A stretch of DNA of 64,000 nucleotides. Origin: Betaproteobacteria bacterium GR16-43. GTDB lineage: Bacteria > Pseudomonadota > Gammaproteobacteria > Burkholderiales > Usitatibacteraceae. Position numbers and translations under genes: made by a program. The stretch is from positions 4,092,001-4,156,000 of the forward strand of contig CP019169.1 in assembly GCA_001953215.1 (NCBI GenBank), written 5' to 3'. The notes under the pieces were generated by a model that was not told the origin of the DNA, did not search any database, and was given only the letters and a program-made list of their open reading frames with translations. Below are positions 44,758 through 53,587 of this stretch, in pieces (within the stretch, counting starts at the first letter, position 1; each line of letters begins with the position of its first letter).

Positions 44758-46035
44758 ATGTTCCTCACAAAACTAGACAACCGCGCCGCCGTGAAGGGCT
44801 CCCGCGATCCGCTGGGCGTCCAGCCGATCTGGACACGCCTTGGGCGCCACGTCGTCGGCAATCTCACGACGGTCAGCGGCACCGTCACCGAATACACGAC
44901 CGTCCTTCTCGGCTATCACCTGGCCGACGAAGTCGAACGCGCCACGGGCGGCAGCCGGCTGGACACCTTCCTCAAGTGGGAGCAACTCGTCGCCTACGCG
45001 AGGGGCGTGGTCAACAATGACTGGGTGTTCCGTGGCACGGAGCGCGCACAGGAACGCTTCAACGACAAAGGTCACGGGAGGATCGGCGCCGACCGAGACA
45101 GCCAGATCATGAGCGACCAGAAGGCCTACGGCCTCTGGGGCTTGTACTCGGCGCCCAGCACGGCGTCCGGATTCCTCGACGGATCGCCGCCCCGCCTCAC
45201 GCCCCTGGCTGCCGCGCACGTGGAATCCCAGTACCTGCCCGTCTTGAACGCGGGAGGGCAAGCGAACAAGAGGCTGATGCAGCTCTTGTCCAGGGAGTCA
45301 TCGAAGATCGATCTGCGTCGAGAGGATGACGAGCTACTCCAGTCGGTTGCGCGGGTACATAAACGCAAACTGTCGAAGGCCGACATCCGGTTCTTCGATC
45401 ACCACCTCCTCGAGGGCGGTCCTTCGGACCGGACGGGTGGACTGCAGCGCATCTTCGCGGACCTGCTCGAGCCGCTCGCCGGCACGGGAACCTTCTCGTG
45501 GTCGACATCCACACTGCGAAAGATCGCCGCGGCGGCAAGCACTCGCGGTTCGGACGGTAAGCGCCTGAGCGAGAAGCTGCTGAGGATCGCCGATTGCGAA
45601 TCGGTGATGGCGCCCGCCTTTGCCGCGTTCTCATACCTGCAGACGCAAGATGAGGCGCCAATCGATTCCATTCTCCGCGCCATGAAGGCGCAGTGGGGCA
45701 AGGGACTGAAATCTATCGACGTGGATCAGTTCGCGGACCTTCGAAACGAGCTCGACTCCGATCCCGACACCGGCGATCGATGGATCCAGATCGCGCGCGC
45801 CACGAGGGACGGCGCGTACCAGGACCTCATCGAGCTGCTGGTCCGCCACAACAGCGCCGTGATGGGTATCCGGGGTGGAGCGCCATGGCTCGAGCTGCGC
45901 CACGGCCGGTTGAAGGTCAAGTACCGGGACGAGACAGCCGCGTTGCCGGATGCGAAGGAAGCCGAGAGGCTCTGGCGCCACCCGTATTTCCTGGAGCCGC
46001 TGCGCGTGGTCGTTGGCATCTTGAGGCCGCACTGA
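44758..46035 (+). CDS. unknown protein, first gene of PLD-helicase operon
   Basis: 425 residues from ATG 44758-44760 (an in-frame TTG six codons earlier is less likely). I do not recognise a domain or catalytic motif. The N-terminus contains RDPLGVQPIWTRLGRHVVGNLTTVS and TVLLGYHLADEV, which read as amphipathic helices; the protein is mostly helical and charged, with no signal or membrane segment. The stop is 2 bases before the PLD gene, so the four genes are a transcriptional unit. A substrate- or phage-sensing role is only a guess from position. Confidence 0.75.
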   Translation: MFLTKLDNRAAVKGSRDPLGVQPIWTRLGRHVVGNLTTVSGTVTEYTTVLLGYHLADEVERATGGSRLDTFLKWEQLVAYARGVVNNDWVFRGTERAQERFNDKGHGRIGADRDSQIMSDQKAYGLWGLYSAPSTASGFLDGSPPRLTPLAAAHVESQYLPVLNAGGQANKRLMQLLSRESSKIDLRREDDELLQSVARVHKRKLSKADIRFFDHHLLEGGPSDRTGGLQRIFADLLEPLAGTGTFSWSTSTLRKIAAAASTRGSDGKRLSEKLLRIADCESVMAPAFAAFSYLQTQDEAPIDSILRAMKAQWGKGLKSIDVDQFADLRNELDSDPDTGDRWIQIARATRDGAYQDLIELLVRHNSAVMGIRGGAPWLELRHGRLKVKYRDETAALPDAKEAERLWRHPYFLEPLRVVVGILRPH

Positions 46036-46037
46036 GC

Positions 46038-48089
46038 ATGTCCCTTCCAGCACAAGCGACCCTCGCGGAGTCCTTCCAGTCGCACTTGAAGGGTCGACGC
46101 CTGCATTCGGCTGTCTTCACGACATTCGAGTTCGATCCAACATTCTTCGAGCAGGAAATCATCCCATCGCTCCTCGATATCGCGTTCAGCCATGCGACGA
46201 GCATGAGACTCGTCCAATTGGAAGATCACCTCAAGAATGTGCCGGGCGGGATCGCGGTCTTCTACGACGCACAGCACGTATCTCCCAGTGATTCGGGTTC
46301 CAGCCGACTGGACATTCGCCGCGTTCCCGTGCGGCATACGAAGGGCGTGTTCCACCCGAAGATTGCGCTGCTGCTAGTCGAGGACTTGGAGCCCGATGAA
46401 GGCGGGCATCACGCGCGCACCCTGCTGGTCGCCTGCCTTTCGGCGAACATCACCAGGGCGGGCTGGTGGTCGAATCTCGAAGCCGGCCATATCGAGGAGA
46501 TTCGGGAAGGTGACAAGACGAGCCTGAAGGTCGACCTCCTCCCCTTCATCGCGATCTTGCTGGATGCCGTGAGGGACCGGAATCTCCCTCAACCGGAGCT
46601 CGAAGGCATCAAGAAGTTTCTCGGTCGCACTGAAAAACGCACCCACCGCTCCGTTGAAGGACGCCTGCTCCCACAGTTTTACGGAGGGCACAGCAGCGTC
46701 GTGGACTTCCTTGCCGATCGCGCCGGCGAGGCGCTGAACGGGTGCTACCTCGAAGTGATCTCGCCCTACTTCGACAAGGCGCCCACATGCAAGGTCCTGC
46801 AGGCCCTCGTCGATCGCTTCGCTCCGCGAGAAGTCCGGGTCTTCCTTCCACGCAACGACTCCGGCGAGAACCTCTGCCGCGACGACTTCCACGCTTCGGT
46901 CAGCGAGATCGCGAACGTGTATTGGAGCGTCCTGCCCGCCGACGCGCTCAGCATGGGCGGCGGGGAGCGCACCAAGAAGCGATTCGTGCACGCCAAGGTG
47001 TACCGGTTCTTCTCCCGCAATCCCTCGAGGGAAATCGTATTCGTCGGCTCGGCAAACCTGACCACGCCCGCGCATGAACGCGGGAACATCGAATGCGGCT
47101 TGCTCATCGAGGTCGAAGCGCCCAAGCGTCCCGACTTCTGGCTGACGCGCGATTCGGCAGCACGAAATGCGTTCGCGCAATCCATCGAGGATGGGCTGGA
47201 GGCGGACCTCGATGCGTACTGTCCGCTCGATGTTCGATTCGACTGGCGCTCCCGCAAGGGCGAGTTGTACTGGGACTCCCGCTTACCCTCCCCGCCGCTC
47301 AAGCTGCAGGCGAACGGAGTGCTACTCGGCGAAATGCCGTCGCTGCCCTCCAAACAGTGGGTGGCCTTGGGCGAGGCGATATCTCTGGCATTGAAGGAGT
47401 GCCTCGAGCGCTCTTCCCTTCTCGAAGTCGCTCGTCCCGACAAGCCAGTCGCCCATGTGCTCGTGCAAGAGGAAGGAATGTGGGGCAAGCCCTCCCTCCT
47501 CAAGTCGCTCTCGACCGCGGACATCCTGAAGTACTGGTCCCTCCTGACCGCCGAACAGAGGGCCGCCTTTATTGCGGAGCGCAGTGCCGAGATCAAGTCG
47601 CTGGGCCTGGGCAATGACCTCGTGATCCCGCTTGCGAAGATCATCGACCGCGACACCGTCTTCGACCGTTTCGCCGGGATCTTCCACGCCTTCGGTTGCC
47701 TGGAACGCGACGTCGCAAAGTCCCTGAGGGAGGGTCAGGAGAAGATCGCCGACTACCGGATCTTCGGCGTGCGATACGACTCGCTCGGCTCCTTGCTCGC
47801 ACGGATCGAAGCGGAGGCCGGCGAGGCCGATCGCGACGCGGAGAGGTACGTGATGCTGCTCTGCGCGAAACAGATGTGTCGCGAGCTCAAGCACGAGTTC
47901 CGCGACTACTGGGCCAGCAGGTCGAAGGAAGCCGCGCAGCTCGAATCCCAGATCGATCGCCTCGACAGCCTCCGCCAGCGCGTGATCGAGGCCGGCAGCG
48001 CCGACGACACGGAATTCCCCGCGTTCCTCACATGGTTCGACCAGTGGTTCCTCAAGCGGGCACGCGGCCCGGCCACGGTAGCGCCATGA
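46038..48089 (+). CDS. phospholipase D-like nuclease with two HxK motifs
   Basis: 683 residues. Two PLD half-sites are visible: HPKIALLL (about 106) followed by LSANITRAGW (about 135), and HAKVYRF (about 317) followed by VGSANLTTPA (about 337), the pattern HxK...(G)SxN of PLD nucleases rather than the full lipid-type HKD. The C-terminal ~300 residues are unassigned and helical. No export signal, so it probably cuts DNA or RNA in the cytoplasm. PLD proteins accompany helicases in several defence systems (for instance DrmC in DISARM). Its last bases overlap the helicase start (ATGA). Confidence 0.85.
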   Translation: MSLPAQATLAESFQSHLKGRRLHSAVFTTFEFDPTFFEQEIIPSLLDIAFSHATSMRLVQLEDHLKNVPGGIAVFYDAQHVSPSDSGSSRLDIRRVPVRHTKGVFHPKIALLLVEDLEPDEGGHHARTLLVACLSANITRAGWWSNLEAGHIEEIREGDKTSLKVDLLPFIAILLDAVRDRNLPQPELEGIKKFLGRTEKRTHRSVEGRLLPQFYGGHSSVVDFLADRAGEALNGCYLEVISPYFDKAPTCKVLQALVDRFAPREVRVFLPRNDSGENLCRDDFHASVSEIANVYWSVLPADALSMGGGERTKKRFVHAKVYRFFSRNPSREIVFVGSANLTTPAHERGNIECGLLIEVEAPKRPDFWLTRDSAARNAFAQSIEDGLEADLDAYCPLDVRFDWRSRKGELYWDSRLPSPPLKLQANGVLLGEMPSLPSKQWVALGEAISLALKECLERSSLLEVARPDKPVAHVLVQEEGMWGKPSLLKSLSTADILKYWSLLTAEQRAAFIAERSAEIKSLGLGNDLVIPLAKIIDRDTVFDRFAGIFHAFGCLERDVAKSLREGQEKIADYRIFGVRYDSLGSLLARIEAEAGEADRDAERYVMLLCAKQMCRELKHEFRDYWASRSKEAAQLESQIDRLDSLRQRVIEAGSADDTEFPAFLTWFDQWFLKRARGPATVAP

Positions 48090-51000
48090 TCGATCTCGAA
48101 TCCGCTCGCCGCCTCCTCGACATGGGAGCCCGCATCGGCCCCGGCCCGCGGGCCGATGAACAGCTGCAAGGCTCCGTGGCGCTCCACAACATCCTTTGCA
48201 AGGAGCGCGTCGCCTATCTCGCCGACGAGGTCGGCATGGGCAAGACCTACGTCGCGCTCGGCGCCGTCGCGCTCTTCCGCCACTTCGATCCCGCGTTCCG
48301 AGTCCTCGTCATTGCGCCGCGCGAGAACATCCAGCACAAGTGGCAGAAGGAGATGCGCAACTTCGTCGCCAACAACGTGCGGATCCGGGACATGCGCGTG
48401 AAGGGCATCGACGGACTGCCCATGCGCCCCCTCGTGCATTGCAATGGCCTGGTCGACCTTGTGCACACGATGACGATCGCTCCGGATCGCGATGTCTTCA
48501 TGCGCATGACCAGCTTCAGCCTCTCGCTCGCCGGTACGCAGTCGGTGAATCCTGACGTGGCGCGCAGCTATCGCGACCAATTGCTCGCGTATATGCCCTG
48601 GCTCCGCAGCGAAGTCTTCGACCTGCGAAACAAGGTCGAATTCAAGGACAACTTCGCCCGTGCGGTCTGCTGTGCGCTCCCGGAATTCGATTTGGTGATC
48701 GTCGATGAAGCCCACAACCTGAAGCACGGCTTTGGGGACGCCTTCCACGTCTCAGCCCGCAATCGAGTGCTCGCGCTGACGATGGGCCATCCCGCAGGCG
48801 ATGCGGACCCGAACCTCTTCCGCTCCTATGGTTCACGGGCGAAGCGCGTGCTCTTCCTCTCGGCAACTCCCGTCGAGGAAACCTATCGGCATCTCTACAA
48901 CCAGCTCGATGTGTTCGGCCGCGCAGGTCCTTACCGGAGGCTGGTGAGCACCGACGCGACCGAGGACGAGATGAAGCAGTTGGCCGCGCGCTTCCTCGTA
49001 CGTCGTGTGACGTCCATCCACATCGCCGGAAAGGACTACACGAAGAACCTATACCGGCGTGAATGGCAGCGCGGAGGCGTTGCGACCCACGACGAGCCCA
49101 TCCATGTCACCAACGTGAAGCAAAAGCTGGCGCTGGCCCTCGTCCAGAAAAAGGTCGCCGAAATCCTGGGCAATGAGAAGTTCAACTCGTCCTTCCAGAT
49201 CGGCATGCTCGCGTCCTTCGAAAGTTTCCTGCAGACAGCCAAGGTCGCGAGTTCCGACGGAGAGGCGACGACGTTCGACGACAGCGAGCAAACGGACGAG
49301 GATCAGGAGAAGGCGGGGGTCGACGTCGCCGACGTCAACCGCCTCGCGACCAGCTTCCGCGAGAAATTCGGAGTCGAGCTTCCCCATCCCAAGATGGATG
49401 CGCTCGTGGAAGAGCTCTCCCGCGCGTGGAAGACTGGCCGCAAGGCCCTGGTGTTCGTCCGGCGTGTCGCGTCGGTGACGGAGCTCAAGCGCAAGCTGGA
49501 CGAGAGCTACGACCGTTGGCTCATCGCCCGCCTGCGGGCGGAGTTGCCTGAGGCGGTGGTTCCGAAGCTCGATCGGGTGTACGCGAGCTACCAGATGCAG
49601 AGGCAGGAGTCGCTGGCCAAGCGGGAGGATCAGGCCAAGACGCGGCCGGACGAGGCAACGGACCGGGGCGGATTGGACACGTTCTTCGCGTGGTTCTTCC
49701 GCGGGGAAGGCCCGCCGAATGTCCTGAGCGGGACGCAACTCCGGGAAAGGTTGAGGGGCCAGGGCTCGACCCTCGCGACCTTCTTCGAAGATAACTATGT
49801 CGCCCTGTTGCTCGGCTGCCGCGCCAAGGATGTCGAGGCTAGGGTTCTCGCAATGCTCGGTGTCAGCCGGGAGGAGTTCTCAGCTGCGATCAAGGATCGC
49901 ACGCGAAAATTCCTGTCCTCCAGCGCAAAGCGTGTCGCCGCGGGAGATCGCTTCGAGGCGGTCCAGGCTGCGACCATCGAGTGGATTTCCGAGGTGAGCT
50001 CACCGTACCAGGCGAAGGCGCGCGCGATCTGGAACGCCCGCTTTGAGACACCGAACCCGATGTCACCCGCCAAGGAGGGAATCAACCCGGATGACTACCT
50101 CGCGGTGGAAACCTTCTTCACGGAGTTGCGCGAACGGCCGCGGTTGCACGACCGCCTGATGCCGCGGGTAAAGCGCGATGACTACGCGAAGGAGTTCCGG
50201 GAACAGGAGCTACGACGGCAGTTGCTCGCATCCACGGCCCGCCTCGGCCATGCTTTCATTGATTTCTACATACTGGCGATCCGCCGGCTGGGGTCGATTG
50301 ACCTGCGTGTGCAGGAGTCGCAAGGCGGGGAGAACTCCAAGTCCACCATGGTGGCCGACTATCTCGACCTTCTCGAATCTCAAGCCGGTGCGACTGGAGG
50401 TCGAGCCTGGGGTGCCTTCGATGAGCTGTCCTCCATCGCCGACAACTTCGAGCTGATCCTGGACCTCAACGTGCCCAAGGTTGCAGCGCTGGGCTTGCAT
50501 GAGTCGGCGGCCAATTTCGGAACCCTGCTGGGGCGGCAGCAACCCGTGGGCGGCATGGCGGAGCAGATCAACAAGACCGTCGTCGCGCAATTCCGGATGC
50601 CCGGGTATCCGTTCGTGCTCATTTCCACGGATCTCCTGCAGGAAGGAGAAGACCTGCATCCGTTCTGTTCCGCGGTGTACCACTACGGCATTTCGTGGAC
50701 GCCCTCCTCGATGGAACAGCGCACGGGGCGCATCGACCGGGTGCGCTCCGCAACGGATCGGCGCCTCCAACCACTGACCGTGGAGCCCCGCGGCGATGAA
50801 CTGCTTCAGGTCTATCTTCCCCACCTTGAAGACACGGTCGAGGTCTTCCAAGTCCGCAGAGTCCTGGAGCGGATGAACGACTTCCTCCGGCTGATGCATG
50901 AAGGGCTGACGAGCTCCGGCAACTGGAGCAAGAGGGTCAACATCGCCGATGAAGCCGTTCGCGGGCGGCGCGAAGTGCAGCAGTACCGCGAACCGCTCAA

Positions 51001-51574
51001 GACGGCGTTCCGGATACAGCCGCATCACATGAACCCGGAGGGAACGAAACGCTCGATCGACACGGGGCGATTCGATGCGCGGCTCGACTACCTCAGGAAG
51101 CTGTATGCGCGAGTTCGCGCGGCCAAGCCCTGCGATTGGGAGGACGTACCGAACGAGCAAGGGTTAATGGGAACCGCAAAGGTTGGACAGCGGATCCAGC
51201 CTTTCAAGCTCCACCCCACGAATTTCGGAGATCGGATCGCTGTGCGTTGCGTGAGCCCCATCGGCAGTGTGGGGCCCGAGCAGCGGATGTCGGAAATCGA
51301 GGCGGAATGTGCACCGCGATCCATCGTGGTGGGCGCCTTGCTCCGCGCCGATGGCCGCACCTACGACCTGACGATCGAGTGGGAAGTGCTGCTGTCCGAA
51401 CGGATGGAGGTGGATTGCGAAAGGATCGTCTGGCTCATCGACCTAGTGGTGTCCCAGGCCGACGATCTTGAGCAGCGATTCCTGCCCGATACGGACGCCC
51501 CGATGAGCTCGTTCCGCAAGGACCTTTCAAGCGAGGGACTGGATGGCCGCATCCTGGAAGAGCCTCAGCGCTAA
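48086..51574 (+). CDS. SNF2-like helicase with split C-terminal motor domain
   Basis: 1162 residues. Motifs: Walker A YLADEVGMGKTYVALGAV (about 47-54), LVIAPRENIQHKW, Walker B LVIVDEAHNLKHG (about 207), LSATPVEETYRHLYN (about 259), helicase-C start KALVFVRRVASVTELKRKL (about 453), and motifs V/VI far later (STDLLQEGEDLHPF; SSMEQRTGRIDRV about 876). About 350 residues are inserted between these halves, more than usual. Large helicases of this shape in defence operons act as DNA translocases. It overlaps the PLD gene by 4 bases and the following small gene by 32. Confidence 0.85.
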   Translation: MIDLESARRLLDMGARIGPGPRADEQLQGSVALHNILCKERVAYLADEVGMGKTYVALGAVALFRHFDPAFRVLVIAPRENIQHKWQKEMRNFVANNVRIRDMRVKGIDGLPMRPLVHCNGLVDLVHTMTIAPDRDVFMRMTSFSLSLAGTQSVNPDVARSYRDQLLAYMPWLRSEVFDLRNKVEFKDNFARAVCCALPEFDLVIVDEAHNLKHGFGDAFHVSARNRVLALTMGHPAGDADPNLFRSYGSRAKRVLFLSATPVEETYRHLYNQLDVFGRAGPYRRLVSTDATEDEMKQLAARFLVRRVTSIHIAGKDYTKNLYRREWQRGGVATHDEPIHVTNVKQKLALALVQKKVAEILGNEKFNSSFQIGMLASFESFLQTAKVASSDGEATTFDDSEQTDEDQEKAGVDVADVNRLATSFREKFGVELPHPKMDALVEELSRAWKTGRKALVFVRRVASVTELKRKLDESYDRWLIARLRAELPEAVVPKLDRVYASYQMQRQESLAKREDQAKTRPDEATDRGGLDTFFAWFFRGEGPPNVLSGTQLRERLRGQGSTLATFFEDNYVALLLGCRAKDVEARVLAMLGVSREEFSAAIKDRTRKFLSSSAKRVAAGDRFEAVQAATIEWISEVSSPYQAKARAIWNARFETPNPMSPAKEGINPDDYLAVETFFTELRERPRLHDRLMPRVKRDDYAKEFREQELRRQLLASTARLGHAFIDFYILAIRRLGSIDLRVQESQGGENSKSTMVADYLDLLESQAGATGGRAWGAFDELSSIADNFELILDLNVPKVAALGLHESAANFGTLLGRQQPVGGMAEQINKTVVAQFRMPGYPFVLISTDLLQEGEDLHPFCSAVYHYGISWTPSSMEQRTGRIDRVRSATDRRLQPLTVEPRGDELLQVYLPHLEDTVEVFQVRRVLERMNDFLRLMHEGLTSSGNWSKRVNIADEAVRGRREVQQYREPLKTAFRIQPHHMNPEGTKRSIDTGRFDARLDYLRKLYARVRAAKPCDWEDVPNEQGLMGTAKVGQRIQPFKLHPTNFGDRIAVRCVSPIGSVGPEQRMSEIEAECAPRSIVVGALLRADGRTYDLTIEWEVLLSERMEVDCERIVWLIDLVVSQADDLEQRFLPDTDAPMSSFRKDLSSEGLDGRILEEPQR

Positions 51575-51917
51575 CCCGGCGTTTCGCGTCGAGCGCAACG
51601 GGCTCACCGTCCAGCTCGGCGGCGCACGTCGGCATCGCGTGACCGTGGAGGACGGTCAGGATGCGTTCGTGCTCCGCTCGGTGGTGTTGAATCGCTCGCG
51701 CTTCGCCCAGGTGCGCGTGCCGTCAACACGAATCTGGGAGATGAACCGGGCACTGACCTTGGTCGGATTCCGCATCGACGCGGAGGAGCGCCTCATTGGC
51801 GAGGCCAGGATTCCAAAGGTCGGGATCACCGCCCAGGAGTTCCAGGCCGTTGCAACCAATCTCGCCGCGGAATGCGATCGCTACGAGCGCATCTTCACGA
51901 ACCTCGACCAGGAGTAG
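51543..51917 (+). CDS. small protein, last gene of PLD-helicase operon
   Basis: 124 residues from ATG 51543, overlapping the helicase end by 32 bases, with a GAGGGAC ribosome-binding stretch before it. Layout: RVERNGLTVQLGGARRHRV, then FVLRSVVLNRS, then a helix with EFQAVATNLAAECDRYERI. This alternation faintly resembles YbjN or type III secretion chaperone folds, but that is weak. Likely a partner or regulator of the helicase. The short gap to the next (convergent) gene has nothing notable. Confidence 0.7.
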   Translation: MAASWKSLSANPAFRVERNGLTVQLGGARRHRVTVEDGQDAFVLRSVVLNRSRFAQVRVPSTRIWEMNRALTLVGFRIDAEERLIGEARIPKVGITAQEFQAVATNLAAECDRYERIFTNLDQE

Positions 51918-51947
51918 GAAGAGCGAGTTGGCCGTGACCGCGCCTTC

Positions 51948-52301
51948 CTAGATTGCGGCCAGCCTTTGCACCGTATCCGGGTACTCCTTGACCAGGCTGA
52001 TCAACAGGGCCGCCTGGGCATTAGGCTTCGCCCTTCCCTGCTCCCAGTTTTCCAGGGTACGCACATTCGTACGAAGGTAGCAGGCGAACACGCTGCGGGA
52101 GATCCGCAGCTTCTCTCGTATGCGCACCAGTTCCTTCGGCGACAGGCTCGGCGCCTCCTTGTACTCGACGGGGTGGGTCCGAAGAGTTGCCTTTCCCTCG
52201 CGAGATGCCGCGAGCGCCCCCATTCCCTCCATGACCTCGCCGAAGACATCCCGGCTTCCAGGAACTGCCTTCACCTTCCTCTTCGTCGCCTTTGCCTTCA
52301 T
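51948..52301 (-). CDS. XRE-family antitoxin (HigA-like)
   Basis: 117 residues. Unstructured Lys-rich N-terminus, then a C-terminal helix-turn-helix (about 55-115): LSPKELVRIREKLRISRSVFACYL, then the recognition helix region TNVRTLENWEQGRAKPN. The N-terminal toxin-blocking region plus C-terminal HTH order fits HigA2/MqsA-like antitoxins. ATG overlaps the stop of the toxin gene by 4 bases, toxin first, as in higBA. Confidence 0.85.
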   Translation of the reverse strand: MKAKATKRKVKAVPGSRDVFGEVMEGMGALAASREGKATLRTHPVEYKEAPSLSPKELVRIREKLRISRSVFACYLRTNVRTLENWEQGRAKPNAQAALLISLVKEYPDTVQRLAAI

Positions 52302-52642
52302 GACTTGCTCCTTGCCTCAAGCTCGGCCTTGATCGCAGCCTTCAGCGTCTTGCGCTGGTCGGTCGTCAGATCGTCGGCTTCGTCCTTGTCGTACAGAGTG
52401 AATAGCCAGAACTGGGAACCTGGTTCCCACCAGTAATAGATCACCCGCAATCCGCCTCGCTTGCCCTTGCCGCGGCGCGGGTCGGCAAATCGTAGCTTCC
52501 TCAATCCGCCCGTACCCTGGATCAAATCGCCAGCGCCCGGTGACTTCATCAGTTCGTCTTGGAGCGCGCGGAAAGCGGGATCGTCGAGGTACGTTGACCG
52601 ATGCCTCTGGAATGCAGGGAGCTCTACGAAAACCGCCTTCAT
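52298..52642 (-). CDS. HigB/RelE-like mRNA interferase toxin
   Basis: 114 residues from ATG 52640-52642 (MKAVFVELPAFQRHRSTYLDD). The RelE/HigB fold is suggested by GGLRKLRFADPRRGKGKRGG followed by RVIYYWW and FWLFTLYDKDEADDL with the C-terminal helix DQRKTLKAAIKAEL. Expected to cleave mRNA at the ribosome. First gene of a two-gene operon under two tandem palindromic operators. Confidence 0.86.
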   Translation of the reverse strand: MKAVFVELPAFQRHRSTYLDDPAFRALQDELMKSPGAGDLIQGTGGLRKLRFADPRRGKGKRGGLRVIYYWWEPGSQFWLFTLYDKDEADDLTTDQRKTLKAAIKAELEARSKS

Positions 52643-52651
52643 GACGCATCG

Positions 52652-52684
52652 TACGCAAGTTACGTACTGTACGCAAGCTGCGTA
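52652..52684 (-). promoter_or_regulatory. two tandem operators of the toxin-antitoxin operon
   Basis: TACGCAAGTTACGTA (52652-52666) and TACGCAAGCTGCGTA (52670-52684). The second is perfectly palindromic (TACGCA, AGC, TGCGTA), the first imperfect. Centres are 18 bases apart and begin 10 bases upstream of the toxin ATG; paired sites suggest cooperative autorepression. Confidence 0.65.
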
Positions 52685-52729
52685 TTGCACGTGTCTATTT
52701 GGTGAACATGGCCCACCTAATCGCCTGGT

Positions 52730-53584
52730 CTAGTTACCAATCACCCGAGCCACCGGCTGGTCCCTCCGACTGTCGCGATCACGATCCATTGTCGCCAGAT
52801 TGGCTCTCAAGGACTCTGCCATCCATCGCGTACCGTCGTCGTCGACCGCCCACTCAGTTTGCGGGGGCAACACAATGTGTCCATGCCTTTCGTCCCCGAC
52901 TGCCACGTAGTCGCCTCTGAGGGCCGCCAGCGCCGCAAGACCACACACGAAGGCCGCACGATCGTCGTGATTAGTGATCGAGTTGAGGGGCATCGCAAGC
53001 CTACGGCGCGAAAGTCTCTGCGCGTGCTTGTCGAGCCGGTCTCCCTCATCAACCAGGCGATCCCAGTAGATGTCCGACGCATTCCGCTTCCCCTTGCGAG
53101 GAACGAAAGAGCTGGAACGCAACAGTGCCGCTAGATAGGCGTTTGGGAACGCTTCAACGATAGCCGGAACACAATACGGCGGGGTGCAGACCCCTCGCTG
53201 CAGACGCACATGACGTTGCACCAACCGGGCGGCATTTGTCGCGTAGCGATGCAGCTTCTGACCCGTGGGACTACTGGTTTGCCCAGGCTTACAGCGTTTC
53301 TGCATCAAACCTCTGGACAACAAAGCCTCGCACGACCGGTAGACGGAAACATGTCTTAGTCCGGGCGCGAGCGGACCATCGATTGCGACGGCGAGAATTT
53401 CGTGATCCATCGCAAGGGACTGGAGCAGATCGACGATCTGGCCCTCCTCTGCGGTGCATCGCATGATTCTCCAATCAACAATCTCAAGGTTCCAGGAGAA
53501 CAGGCAGATCGCCGTCGAGAGCCTTTTCGTCGACCAACCCACATCGAGGCCGAGTACCGCGCCGCTGTCCGGCAGGGAGTACAC
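52730..53584 (-). CDS. DUF429 family protein, RNase H-like fold
   Basis: 284 residues from GTG 53582-53584. Acidic motifs of the family: LGLDVGWSTKRLS at the N-terminus, AVAIDGPLAPG, VEAFPNAYLAAL and NHDDRAAFVCGLAALA near the C-terminus, which could form a metal-binding nuclease centre. Activity not experimentally defined as far as I know. It follows the HNH endonuclease gene by 3 bases on the same strand, so the two likely work together. Confidence 0.8.
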   Translation of the reverse strand: MYSLPDSGAVLGLDVGWSTKRLSTAICLFSWNLEIVDWRIMRCTAEEGQIVDLLQSLAMDHEILAVAIDGPLAPGLRHVSVYRSCEALLSRGLMQKRCKPGQTSSPTGQKLHRYATNAARLVQRHVRLQRGVCTPPYCVPAIVEAFPNAYLAALLRSSSFVPRKGKRNASDIYWDRLVDEGDRLDKHAQRLSRRRLAMPLNSITNHDDRAAFVCGLAALAALRGDYVAVGDERHGHIVLPPQTEWAVDDDGTRWMAESLRANLATMDRDRDSRRDQPVARVIGN

Positions 53585-53587
53585 GAC

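Noticed and set aside
52643-52690. N-terminal extension of the toxin (residues MQYAACVQ...)
   Set aside because: It is translated operator DNA; the ATG at 52640-52642 gives the normal toxin N-terminus.
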